Part shown: in pieces, positions 1-10,500 of the stretch
Numbering within the stretch: position 1 is the first letter of the stretch
Layout of the letters: each line of letters starts with the position of its first letter
Origin: Congeria kusceri
Lineage: Eukaryota > Mollusca > Bivalvia > Myida > Dreissenidae
Direction of reading: 5' to 3'
Assembly: GCA_027627225.1 (NCBI GenBank)
Contig: JAPFQT010000165.1
Span: 310,001-374,000 of the forward strand
DNA: 64,000 nt
Notes under the pieces: generated by a model
The model's database searches: none
Told to the model about the DNA's origin: nothing
What the model saw: the letters and a program-made list of their open reading frames with translations, nothing else
Made by a program: the position numbers and the translations under genes

Positions 1-2928
1 GCAAAACCGATTTGGGACATACGACCGAAGTTAAGCATAAAATCGAGTTGACAGATGAAACTCCATTCAGAGAACCGTATCGACGAGTACCCCCTCATCT
101 ATACAACGAAGTTAAAGAACACCTGCAAGAGATGCTGGATATTGGTGCCATCAAAGAATCGAAAAGCCCCTGGTCGTCAAACATTGTTGTCGTGAGAAAG
201 AAGGACGGAACACTTAGATGCTGTATAGATTTTAGAAAATTAAACTCAAGAACTAAGAAAGATGCATATGGAATACCAAAAGTTGAAGATACCTTACATA
301 TGCTTGCTGGCTCTAAATATTTTTCGAAGATCGATCTGAAATCTGGATACTGGCAAATCGAACTAGAAGAGGAAGATAAGGAGAAAACCGCTTTTCAAGT
401 TCCAGGTGTTGGTTTCTTTGAATGCAACAGGCTTCCCTTCGGACTATGCAACGCCCCGGCGACGTTTCAGAGATTAATGGCACGTTGCATGGGTGATCTG
501 AACTTGAGAGAGTGTCTAATCTATTTAGACGATATCGTGTTATTCTCTCCTGATATAAATTCCCATCTAGATCGACTAAATGCCGTATTTTCTCGTCTAG
601 CACAATACAATCTGAATGTAAATCCAAAAAAATGTGAATTTTTCAAGACAAAAACAACTTACCTGGGTCATGTGGTGTCAGCAGACGGAATCCAGGCTGA
701 TCCGCAAAAGATTGAAGCCGTCAAAAACTGGCCTGTCCCTAGAACCTTGAAAGATGTCCGGAAATTCCTAGGGTTTGCCGGCTACTATAGGCGGTTCATC
801 AAAGGGTTTTCCAATGTTGCCAGACCACTGAACGATTTGCTTCTTGGAACATCAACAAAGAAGTCAGCCAAGAAAAGCCCAAAACCAAAGTTCAGATGGG
901 AGTCTAGTCAACAAAGCGCGTTCGATGCTTTGAAGCAGAAACTGTCAAATCCACCGATCCTTGCATATGCTGACTACACCTTGCCATTTACGCTGCACAC
1001 TGACGCCAGTGGCACAGGAATTGGCGCCGTGCTGTATCAGAAGCAAGACGGAAAGGACCGAGTAGTGGCATACGCGAGCAGAAGTCTCACAAAGGCAGAG
1101 AGGAATTATCCAGCTCATAAGCTCGAGTTTCTCGCTGTCAAGTGGGCCGTGTGTGATAAGTTCCACGACTACTTGTACGGCGGGAAATTCGAGGTTGTTA
1201 CGGATAATAACCCTCTTACCTATGTAACGACATCGGCGAAGCTCGATGCAACGGGACAACGATGGATCGCGTCTCTAGCGAATTACGACTTCAGCATTCG
1301 CTATCGGAAGGGAAAGAACCACAACGATGCAGACGGATTAAGTCGTATTTCCCCATTGGTCATGGACGCCCTATGTACATCAGCTGAGGTCAACATTCCG
1401 ATTCACCAAACCTTGGTTTCGCCAGGAAATGAGCCGTCTGCGAGTGATCCAACTGAAGATATACCGGAAGATCTTCTTCAATCGCATAGCCTGTCTAATA
1501 AGGACTGGATCAAGGCTCAGTCGGATGACCCACAATTGAAAGACATAATTAGTCACCTTCGCAATGGCACTAGACCTTCTTCGAAGGATAGTTGCAAACA
1601 GTATGCTAGAGAATGGGAAAAATTCGTTGTGCAAAGTGGCGTACTATGTCGCAACGCCATGGTCAACGATGTTAATCGAACACAGATCGTTGTTCCAGAG
1701 CATCTCAGAAGTGACATGTTCAGAGCGCTCCATGACGACTTAGGACATCAGGGAAGGGATCGTACTACTAGCCTGCTGAAGGAGCGATTCTACTGGCCTG
1801 GTTTAGATGCGTTTGCTGCCGAAAAGGTCAAACAGTGTGGTCGCTGTACCCGTAGAAAACGACACCCGGATCGAGCTGAACTTCAGCCCATTGAGTCAAC
1901 GGCACCATTAGAGATTGTGTGCATTGATTATTTGTCGCTTGAAAGGTCCAAAGGAGGGTTCGAAAATGTACTGGTAATAACCGATCATTTTAGCCGGTAT
2001 GCACAAGCTTACACCAACACGTAATCAAACGGCTAAAACAACTGCCAAAGTGTTGTTTGATCAGTTTATTGTCCACTATGGCTTCCCTGCTAGGTTGCAC
2101 TCTGACCAAGGCGCAAATTTTACATCCACTTTAATTAAAGAATTGTGTCAGATTGCAGGTATGGACAAGAGCAGAACCACACCTTACCACCCTATGGGCA
2201 ACGGCGAAACGGAGCGGTTCAACCAGACTCTACTTGGCATGTTAGGCACGCTAGAGGAGCATCAAAAGGCCGATTGGAAGTCATACATTCCAACACTGGT
2301 GCATGCTTATAAGTCCACACTTCACAAGGGTACGGGGTTCTCTCCGTACTTTTTGATGTTTGGCAGGAATCCACGCTTGGCGATTGATGCCTTTCTAGGG
2401 TTGCCTACAGATGACATCGCTGACAAGAAACATACCGAGTATGTTGCAAAGCTTCGGAAAAGACTCAGCGAGTCTTATGATAAAGCGCGCCAGAACGCTA
2501 GATCATCAGGGTTGTTAAACAAACACTATTACGACAAATCAGCTAGATGTACTCAACTTCAACCGGGTGATATTGTCCTCGTACGTAATGTTGCGCTCCG
2601 AGGAAAGCAGAAGTTGGCGGATCGTTGGGAACACCACCCATACGAAGTTGTAGCGCAGCCGAATCAAGATACCCCTGTTTATGAAGTTAAGCGAGACGGA
2701 GCAAGATTTACTAAGACCAAGATGTTACATAGGAATCTGTTGCTTCCATTTATGACGATAACTGATGTGACGTTAGATCCGTCGAAACAGAGCAAGAGAG
2801 AGCAAGAGAAGCCTTCAACACTAGAGGAGTCCGGCCCCGACTCGGATGTTGGAGCAGAGACGGTTTCTAGACCACAGCGGGTACGGAAGAAACCGCAGTG
2901 GATGACGGCAGGCGATTTCGTTACTTAG
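1..2928 (+). pseudogene. pol: Unit A pol, 3' part (RT, RNase H, integrase), frame broken in integrase
   Basis: The window opens inside pol, just before the reverse transcriptase domain. The frame reads from base 3 to a stop at 2022-2024. RT has its YLDD catalytic box at 522-533. RNase H follows with its first acidic residue at 1002. The integrase HHCC zinc module spans 1731-1847 and the first catalytic Asp is at 1926-1928. A one-base insertion near 2013, relative to units E and G, shifts the frame. The second catalytic Asp (2104-2106) and the Glu (2212-2214) therefore lie in another frame, which is open to 2928. This is a class I copy. Its protease, gag and 5' LTR lie outside the window. Confidence 0.93.
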
Positions 2929-3439
2929 AAAAACTGATATTGAACTGATATTTAAACCAGCTTTCACCGAAATGTTATTAATTGTCATCATTGTTATTAG
3001 GCTTGTAGTGTATGGATGACAAACAATAATTTTATTACACGATTTCAGTTTACAATGCAGCCATAGCCTCAGTATTCTGTTATCTCTAGTCGTAGTTCAT
3101 TCTTTGAGCATTTGGTAATTTTTACTACGATTATAAGACTATTATGAATGTACTCAAGTGCATTCTTCTGTAGTCGTGTAGTTAGTAGTACACTACTCAT
3201 AGGTGTTGCAGTTAATATACTGTTATGCAGTTTGCATCGTCCAAAGTTCGCGAGCGTTCGTAATATCTAAGATATTCTAAACCATGCATTTCGGAGCCGT
3301 TTTATGCACATTACGTGAGATTATATAATTTATTATTATTATTATTATTATATTTTGTGATATTTTTTTACAGTTGCAGTGAATATGCGTTGTAATTTAT
3401 GTATAAGTCAGGAGACTTATTTTGTGGGCAGGGGAAGTA
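2929..3439 (+). other. Unit A 3' UTR, no env
   Basis: This AT-rich stretch between the pol stop and the LTR has no open frame of env size. It holds an ATT trinucleotide run at 3328-3352 and a short doubled motif (ACTGATATT-type) at about 2933-2952. It ends in the polypurine tract. I see nothing else in it. Confidence 0.8.
3426..3439 (+). promoter_or_regulatory. Polypurine tract before LTR1
   Basis: The purine-rich GGGCAGGGGAAGTA directly abuts the LTR start TGTCAG. This is the expected primer for plus-strand DNA synthesis. The same tract precedes every LTR, at 11894, 20362, 28830, 37296, 45746 and 54212. Confidence 0.85.
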
Positions 3440-3653
3440 TGTCAGAGAGTAAATTAAAGCAATCATTTTGACTTTTCAAATCTTCTCAACGTACACAATC
3501 AATTTCGATCTATTTCTATTAACATTAATTCTTTCCGAACGGTTACTACAGTTCAGCTAACAGCTAACACATCTAACCTGTTTCAATCATCACAACCTGT
3601 TTCACGCATGACTAGTTCGTGGCGTCGGTCATGTGACAGGCGCAAGTAACCGC

Positions 3654-3726
3654 GCATTTGCCACTTGACCGCCAGAACATAAACACCTTTATATCTTTGA
3701 TATATTGTTCTGCGTCATTATTACAG
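3654..3726 (+). repeat. 73-bp direct repeat inside LTR1, first copy
   Basis: It is identical to 3908-3980, 254 bp downstream. It begins GCATTTGCCACTTGACC and ends ATTATTACAG. It includes CCTTTATATC, a TATA-like element, so the LTR may carry two equivalent core promoters. Confidence 0.9.
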
Positions 3727-3907
3727 TTTAGTGATAGATTATTTTATTATCTTTAGCTTTGTATTGTTATAATTTATTATTACCTGCAACGTATTAAATA
3801 ATATTAGGTTATCTATTGTATTGTAATATTGTAATATTGCCATATTGTTATAATTCTTATCATTATTGTAAGTGTTGTTTTATAAATATTATTATTATTA
3901 ATGTAAG

Positions 3908-3980
3908 GCATTTGCCACTTGACCGCCAGAACATAAACACCTTTATATCTTTGATATATTGTTCTGCGTCATTATTACAG
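3908..3980 (+). repeat. 73-bp direct repeat inside LTR1, second copy
   Basis: This is an exact copy of 3654-3726, placed 48 bp before the LTR end. Both copies persist in all seven LTRs. Confidence 0.9.
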
Positions 3981-4029
3981 TCCCTTCCCACGAACCATAT
4001 AAAATATTTGCCGAGAGATGCGTCGACAA

Positions 4030-4042
4030 TGGCGCCCAACGT
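4030..4042 (+). promoter_or_regulatory. Primer binding site, tRNA-Lys type (unit B)
   Basis: TGGCGCCCAACGT lies one base after the LTR terminus. It is complementary to the 3' end of tRNA-Lys of the Lys1,2 type, the PBS class also used by some retroviruses. The match is 13 bases, after which the sequence diverges. It would prime minus-strand DNA synthesis. Confidence 0.85.
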
Positions 4043-5112
4043 TCGGATGTGAAGGCCACTGTACAACACAGAAGACGACATCCAGTCTGTAACTCTACAC
4101 AGAATTGTAAACAATCTAGTTTACACATATGCCAGCTGGACGGATTTCCTCGGGATATCCCAGCAATAGCGAACTCTGATGTCATCACAGAGAGACGCGT
4201 CCTGATTGGATATTGTATCCACGCATGCACGGGAAACCGTGTTGTTTATAAACATTGTCACGTGTACACATCGTTTTACCGGGGCCCAAACTGAACTTTA
4301 TACTCGCGAGTGAAATTTTGAAGGAGGAATCATTGATCGTCAAAGGATCCATTACATCTCCGTCGATCGTCGTTGGATGTGACACTGACTTTGATGTGCT
4401 TTCAACTTAGCTGGAAGTTGTGTTTGGACACTTACTGTTTCCGGTCGTGAGTTTTATTTAATAGTTTGTGTTATTTTAGTTTTTTGTGTGTGTCTATTTA
4501 GGGACATATAATTGGATCAACTGGTAAGAATTGTGTTTGCTTAGTTTTCATTTAATTTGATTATACATTAAATATCAGTTCCGTTTCGTTTAAAATCTAT
4601 TTTGCTATAATTTCAATTGTAAGCAAGTAAAAAAATTCTCATTGTAAATAAAATCTCAATTGTTGTTTGATATAGGCATAATCATTAACAATTTTAATTA
4701 GCTATGTATATAGATTAAGTTTTTATAATTTTAGATTGTTTTATTATTTAGGTGATAAATAATTCTGATCTCAGCACACGACACAGCACCTTGCATGATA
4801 AATCACTTGTCATAACCATATTATTAACCTCTGTCAAACTTCTAACTTTTACTGGTCCGTTTTTGTTTGCCCATCTTTGCCAATGCGTCGTTAAATACAA
4901 CACATTGTACACAGTTTCTAATCCATAAAGCCTTGCAAGGTTACGCGCGATTTCGATCGGTTCGCAAATAATCTGAAATATTGTGCAATATTTCAAATGT
5001 AAACACGCACGCATTATCGGCAAAATGTAAACGTATCGATTACTGTCGGCATTGATTACGCTTATAGAACATAATAGGGTGCACGGTACACACATATACG
5101 TATTGATTGGGA

Positions 5113-5184
5113 GTTGTAGTAGCGCAGTTGGTATAGTATGGGATTAGTAGTCTAACGGTAGTTAGTTCAATTCTAGTAGTGAAG
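5113..5184 (+). other. tRNA-like segment with A and B boxes (unit B leader)
   Basis: TAGCGCAGTTGG at 5120-5131 fits the pol III A box. AGTTCAATTCT at 5164-5174 resembles the B box. Their spacing of 44 equals that in a tRNA. A T-arm can pair (5161-5165 with 5173-5177, two wobbles), but the acceptor stem does not pair, so this is not a working tRNA. The first 24 bases from the A box resemble tRNA-Lys as I remember it. It recurs at 13581, 22049, 30517, 38983 and 47433. Confidence 0.5.
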
Positions 5185-5729
5185 TGGATTATTCCTCGTG
5201 AAAGTGAAAGTCGTTTTTCACTGATAACAAAAGGGTTGTGTCAGATTGTTGTCTCAGTTTAGAGGTCAGATTTAGGTTAGATATTTATAGCTGTGGGTTA
5301 TCGTGACTGGTTTTAGAGCCGGGTATTACAGTAGTAGTCCACCTTGAATGATTGTGCGCAGTGACGTCGTGTAGCAGTTGGTTCCCTTGACTTGATTAAT
5401 TTAATTGTAGTAAGCTCCCTTGCGTCTGCTTTAACATAAAGCGTCGTCTACTTAATTGAAGTCAAACGCAGAATTAAAATAACTTATTACTTTGAAAGTT
5501 TAGTTGTTCACTTTGTGAATGTAAGTATGAAATAAAATGTGATTTTGCAGTTAACACAATGTGTTGCTTGTTATTGTTTGTACACTGAATTAAATACCGC
5601 ACATAAATATTGCCTTATTGTTGTATTCGCTTAAATAATTAAGCATAATAATGTGTTTACAATAATTACATGGTATTTGTTTTACAGCTATTACAACTAA
5701 TTGCTTCTTATTGATATTTTGCTTTGAGA

Positions 5730-7556
5730 ATGGCAGAAGCAATTAGTGAAAGAGAATTGCGCCGTATCAGGAGAGAGCAGTTAAGGGAAGAAATTTTGAA
5801 GGAGGAACAAGAATTAAAGGAAAGGAGAATAAGAGAGAGGCTTGAAAGAGAATTACAGAGTGAGGTGTCCAACATCTTGGATGAACATGACAGCATTATA
5901 TCAAACGTGAACACAATCGATGACTATTTATATGGAGAGACAATGAATAGCATTGAACATATATCTAAAAATGGAAAATCACGGGACTGCTTGGAAACCC
6001 AAGTAAAGAAAACCACACCAGATTCTTTATGTTATTTGGATGAGCACATGAGGAGACTTGATAACACATTACGTGAATTAAACATAGGAGATCGTGACGA
6101 TGAAAATAGAAATTATTCCTCGAGTGAATACCACATACAGACAATAATTAGGGACAATTCTTCAATTGTGGCGGATAGGAAACTAGGAATAGAAGAACGC
6201 CTTAGCGATAGAGTACACGATAAAAGATGGAGTAGACATGAGGTAGAGAGTGTCCGGAAATATAGTTTGAGAGATGATATTAGGAAAGTACACGATGAAT
6301 ATGAAGAAATAAGAAGTCAATCTGACAAGTATGAAAACAAGAGTATTCAGCTGCAAAGAATACGAGAGGATGAGGAAAAGAACCATAGATTGATGCTTGA
6401 ACAGAGATTGGTTTTAGAAAATGAATTGAAACAAAAGCGTCAGGCTGAGAAAGAGTTACTACGAAACATAGAACAGCTAGAGTTACAGGAAAGGGAATTG
6501 CTTAAGCAACGGAGTGAGAATGAAATGCTTGACAGAGAATTGGCTATCAAAAGAATGAAAGATGATGATATGAATAGAAGACTAGAACTATTAAAACAGA
6601 AAGAAAGTGCTCTTAAAAGTAAATTGCAGAAGAAGAGTGATGATAGTATGACAAGAGAGGTGAGAACAAATGACCTACATAAACTGAGCATACCGAAATT
6701 GCCGAGCTTTGACGGCAAGCACTTCGAAGAATGGAAGTTTGAAGTAGTATGTCTGATGAGGACAGGGCTGTATCCTGATTACGCATTGTCACGTGCTATC
6801 AGAAACTCGTTGCAAGGTGATACACGCAAGCTATTGTTGACAATCAAACCATCTGATTCAGCAGAAAAGGTCATCGCTAAAATGACTGAGATTTTTGGAG
6901 AAGTAAAGTCTGGTGAAAGAATAGTGCAAGACTTTTATTCAGCGAAACAACATGAAACTGAATCATGCTCTGCATGGGGAATAAGGCTAGAAGCTCTCTT
7001 TCAACAGGCAGTTAATAAGGGGGAAATAGAAGAAAGTAAAAGAGATAACAAGCTGAAAGAAAGATTTTGGAGAGGACTGAAGTCTGAGAAACTGAAAACA
7101 GCAACAAGAGTTTCATACGAATCGAGCGACAGTTTTGAAAAGCTTAGAAGGAAAGCGAGACTAGAAGAGGAAGAAGATAATCCTGTAAAGGTTACAGAAA
7201 CAGCAATCTTAAATCAGCAATCAACAGGCGACAGATTTAAAGTTTTGGATGAGATGCTGGAAAGGCTCAAGACCATTGAAGCTGAGATGAGTGAAATGAA
7301 GAAGCAGAACCGGGAAAGGAAGAGAGAATATGGATCCTATGAAGCGCCAAAGTCTAGTGACCAGGAAGAGAGACAATATCGATACAACAATAGAGGGCGT
7401 TATTATAGAGGAGGATTCAGAAGAGGGAGATATTCAAATAGAGAGCAGACTCAAGATAAAAGTCCGGAAGATGAATCAAAGGCAAAAAATAAACAGAGTA
7501 ATTTAAACGAGAAAGCGCTTTCACGGCAGGGCACGATGGGAGCGAAGCAGAATTAG
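5730..7556 (+). CDS. gag: Gag structural polyprotein, unit B
   Basis: This codes for 608 residues, with the start at ATG 5730 in strong context (A at -3, G at +4). It should assemble the cytoplasmic virus-like particle that packages element RNA. Residues about 5-45 and 165-310 are very rich in Glu, Lys, Arg and Leu and look like long coiled coils. Residues about 316-470 look like a Ty3/gypsy/PNMA-type capsid domain: it begins with an LPxFDG...F..W pattern and continues with several helices. There is no CCHC zinc knuckle. The tail at residues about 548-571 is instead Arg, Gly and Tyr rich with RG repeats, and may bind RNA. The last codons overlap the pol frame, and a slippery heptamer lies at 7502. 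The capsid assignment rests on pattern recognition, not a search. Confidence 0.88.
   Translation: MAEAISERELRRIRREQLREEILKEEQELKERRIRERLERELQSEVSNILDEHDSIISNVNTIDDYLYGETMNSIEHISKNGKSRDCLETQVKKTTPDSLCYLDEHMRRLDNTLRELNIGDRDDENRNYSSSEYHIQTIIRDNSSIVADRKLGIEERLSDRVHDKRWSRHEVESVRKYSLRDDIRKVHDEYEEIRSQSDKYENKSIQLQRIREDEEKNHRLMLEQRLVLENELKQKRQAEKELLRNIEQLELQERELLKQRSENEMLDRELAIKRMKDDDMNRRLELLKQKESALKSKLQKKSDDSMTREVRTNDLHKLSIPKLPSFDGKHFEEWKFEVVCLMRTGLYPDYALSRAIRNSLQGDTRKLLLTIKPSDSAEKVIAKMTEIFGEVKSGERIVQDFYSAKQHETESCSAWGIRLEALFQQAVNKGEIEESKRDNKLKERFWRGLKSEKLKTATRVSYESSDSFEKLRRKARLEEEEDNPVKVTETAILNQQSTGDRFKVLDEMLERLKTIEAEMSEMKKQNRERKREYGSYEAPKSSDQEERQYRYNNRGRYYRGGFRRGRYSNREQTQDKSPEDESKAKNKQSNLNEKALSRQGTMGAKQN
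7502..7508 (+). promoter_or_regulatory. -1 ribosomal frameshift site U UUA AAC (unit B)
   Basis: In the gag frame the codons read AAT TTA AAC, giving a canonical X XXY YYZ heptamer. The pol frame is -1 relative to gag. Its last in-frame stop is TAA at 7499-7501, immediately before the heptamer, and it is open from there on. Possible downstream pairing: AGGGC 7528-7532 with GCCCT 7560-7564, GCTTTC 7517-7522 with GAAAGC 7556-7561, and a GAAAGCGCTTTC palindrome at 7511-7522. No folding was computed. Confidence 0.88.
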
Positions 7557-10500
7557 AAAGCCCTACAAGAATAGCTAGTAACCTTAGAGAAAGGCTGATA
7601 GGTGAGTCAAACGAAGGAGTAATCATCATTGAAGGAAAAGAGATAAAAGCATTGATTGATACTGGATCAATGGTCACCACGTTGTCCGAAAGCTACTACA
7701 ATAAAATGGATCCAAAGCCAGAACTTAGGCCATTAACAGATTTTAAAATTCAGCTGACTGGAGCCAATGGAAGTGCAATAATATACACAGGCTATATAGA
7801 AGTAACTGTGCAATTACCATGTGCACCAAGACAGTCTCAAATACTCGTTTTGATAGTTAAGGATACCGAATTGAATGCTAAAGTACCAGCCATTGTTGGA
7901 ACAAATCTTTTACGACAGTATAGACCAGACTTTGAAATGCAAAGTGAAGATTTTCCTCGAGCATGGCAACTTGCATTTAATACAATGATATCGCCAATAG
8001 TAGGTAAGGTTAAAACTACAAAGACAGTCATTCTTCATCCAATGGAGACTAAGACCATCACTGGTTTTGTCAGAAAATCATGTGTGATTGAAGCAGCTGT
8101 TACAGAAACCGGTGATCTGCCTACGGCTTTTGGCGTATGTCCTAGAGTAGTGAGCCTGAACAAACCAGGGAAAACTGCAAGAGTACCTGTGAGAGTATAC
8201 AATTTATCAGCCAAGACAATCAAGATTGAAAATAAAAGTGTTCTTTGTAAGCTTGAAATAGTGAATGTTTTAAGGTCTGTCCCTATCTGCGAGAAAAGTG
8301 ACAATGAAATCCCAGAAGAAGTGAAAGTCTGCAACATTCAGAGCAATGAATCACATTATGACATAAAGACTGAATTCGGTGTGGATATTGAAGAGTCAGA
8401 GTTGTCACACGAACAGAAGATTCAAGTATACCACTTATTCAAGCAATGGGAAATGATTTTTCCAAAGTGCAAAACCGATTTGGGACATACGACCGAAGTT
8501 AAGCATAAAATCGAGTTGACAGATGAAACTCCATTCAGAGAACCGTATCGACGAGTACCCCCTCATCTATACAACGAAGTTAAAGAACACCTGCAAGAGA
8601 TGCTGGATATTGGTGCCATCAAAGAATCGAAAAGCCCCTGGTCGTCAAACATTGTTGTCGTGAGAAAGAAGGACGGAACACTTAGATGCTGTATAGATTT
8701 TAGAAAATTAAACTCAAGAACTAAGAAAGATGCATATGGAATACCAAAAGTTGAAGATACCTTACATATGCTTGCTGGCTCTAAATATTTTTCGAAGATC
8801 GATCTGAAATCTGGATACTGGCAAATCGAACTAGAAGAGGAAGATAAGGAGAAAACCGCTTTTCAAGTTCCAGGTGTTGGTTTCTTTGAATGCAACAGGC
8901 TTCCCTTCGGACTATGCAACGCCCCGGCGACGTTTCAGAGATTAATGGCACGTTGCATGGGTGATCTGAACTTGAGAGAGTGTCTAATCTATTTAGACGA
9001 TATCGTGTTATTCTCTCCTGATATAAATTCCCATCTAGATCGACTAAATGCCGTATTTTCTCGTCTAGCACAATACAATCTGAATGTAAATCCAAAAAAA
9101 TGTGAATTTTTCAAGACAAAAACAACTTACCTGGGTCATGTGGTGTCAGCAGACGGAATCCAGGCTGATCCGCAAAAGATTGAAGCCGTCAAAAACTGGC
9201 CTGTCCCTAGAACCTTGAAAGATGTCCGGAAATTCCTAGGGTTTGCCGGCTACTATAGGCGGTTCATCAAAGGGTTTTCCAATGTTGCCAGACCACTGAA
9301 CGATTTGCTTCTTGGAACATCAACAAAGAAGTCAGCCAAGAAAAGCCCAAAACCAAAGTTCAGATGGGAGTCTAGTCAACAAAGCGCGTTCGATGCTTTG
9401 AAGCAGAAACTGTCAAATCCACCGATCCTTGCATATGCTGACTACACCTTGCCATTTACGCTGCACACTGACGCCAGTGGCACAGGAATTGGCGCCGTGC
9501 TGTATCAGAAGCAAGACGGAAAGGACCGAGTAGTGGCATACGCGAGCAGAAGTCTCACAAAGGCAGAGAGGAATTATCCAGCTCATAAGCTCGAGTTTCT
9601 CGCTGTCAAGTGGGCCGTGTGTGATAAGTTCCACGACTACTTGTACGGCGGGAAATTCGAGGTTGTTACGGATAATAACCCTCTTACCTATGTAACGACA
9701 TCGGCGAAGCTCGATGCAACGGGACAACGATGGATCGCGTCTCTAGCGAATTACGACTTCAGCATTCGCTATCGGAAGGGAAAGAACCACAACGATGCAG
9801 ACGGATTAAGTCGTATTTCCCCATTGGTCATGGACGCCCTATGTACATCAGCTGAGGTCAACATTCCGATTCACCAAACCTTGGTTTCGCCAGGAAATGA
9901 GCCGTCTGCGAGTGATCCAACTGAAGATATACCGGAAGATCTTCTTCAATCGCATAGCCTGTCTAATAAGGACTGGATCAAGGCTCAGTCGGATGACCCA
10001 CAATTGAAAGACATAATTAGTCACCTTCGCAATGGCACTAGACCTTCTTCGAAGGATAGTTGCAAACAGTATGCTAGAGAATGGGAAAAATTCGTTGTGC
10101 AAAGTGGCGTACTATGTCGCAACGCCATGGTCAACGATGTTAATCGAACACAGATCGTTGTTCCAGAGCATCTCAGAAGTGACATGTTCAGAGCGCTCCA
10201 TGACGACTTAGGACATCAGGGAAGGGATCGTACTACTAGCCTGCTGAAGGAGCGATTCTACTGGCCTGGTTTAGATGCGTTTGCTGCCGAAAAGGTCAAA
10301 CAGTGTGGTCGCTGTACCCGTAGAAAACGACACCCGGATCGAGCTGAACTTCAGCCCATTGAGTCAACGGCACCATTAGAGATTGTGTGCATTGATTATT
10401 TGTCGCTTGAAAGGTCCAAAGGAGGGTTCGAAAATGTACTGGTAATAACCGATCATTTTAGCCGGTATGCACAAGCTTACACCAACACGTAATCAAACGG

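Larger units (their letters stand above)
3440..4028 (+). repeat. LTR1 (589 bp)
   Basis: It starts TGTCAGAGAG and ends GTCGACA, so TG...CA with a four-base terminal inverted repeat (TGTC/GACA). A polypurine tract lies immediately before it, and the primer binding site starts two bases after its end. The start is independently confirmed at 55054-55063, where the same terminus in inverted form abuts flanking DNA. An exact 73-bp direct repeat lies inside at 3654-3726 and 3908-3980. Each copy carries a TATA-like TTTATAT. Confidence 0.92.
4029..5729 (+). other. Unit B leader (5' UTR), possible intron
   Basis: This long non-coding leader lies between LTR1 and the gag ATG and contains many upstream ATGs. 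A good donor (CTG/GTAAGA, GT at 4524-4525) and a good acceptor (TTTGTTTTACAG, AG at 5686-5687) would remove 4524-5687 and bring the cap close to gag. That is inference. Other structure: a hairpin with 7-bp arms at 4106-4125, an inverted repeat with 10-bp arms at 4974-4995, and a tRNA-like box pair at 5113-5184. Unit-specific bases: G at 4501 (TTTAGGG) where other units read T, and A in TTAGATATT near 5280. Confidence 0.75.

Noticed and set aside
313..1634. Minus-strand frames of 84-104 codons under RT and RNase H
   Set aside because: They are shadows of the conserved pol frame and repeat in every unit for that reason only.
1999..2928. 309-codon frame after pol as a separate gene (also in units B, C, D and F)
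   Set aside because: It carries the second Asp and the Glu of the integrase active site, and its start lies inside integrase. It is the severed end of pol after a one-base insertion.
2929..3439. An env gene between pol and the LTR
   Set aside because: Only 511 non-coding bases lie there, with no signal peptide or membrane-type frame in any unit.
3863..4385. Short overlapping frames on both strands across LTR1 and the leader
   Set aside because: They are chance frames over the LTR, PBS and leader. One of them (4185-4385) is lost in unit E through a single base change.
5113..5184. A functional tRNA gene
   Set aside because: The acceptor stem does not pair, the D stem is poor and the anticodon arm is irregular. 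Only the A and B boxes and the T-arm hold.
5724..5729. Gag start six bases upstream (TTG AGA)
   Set aside because: TTG is not a plausible start in a eukaryotic mRNA. The ATG at 5730 has strong context.
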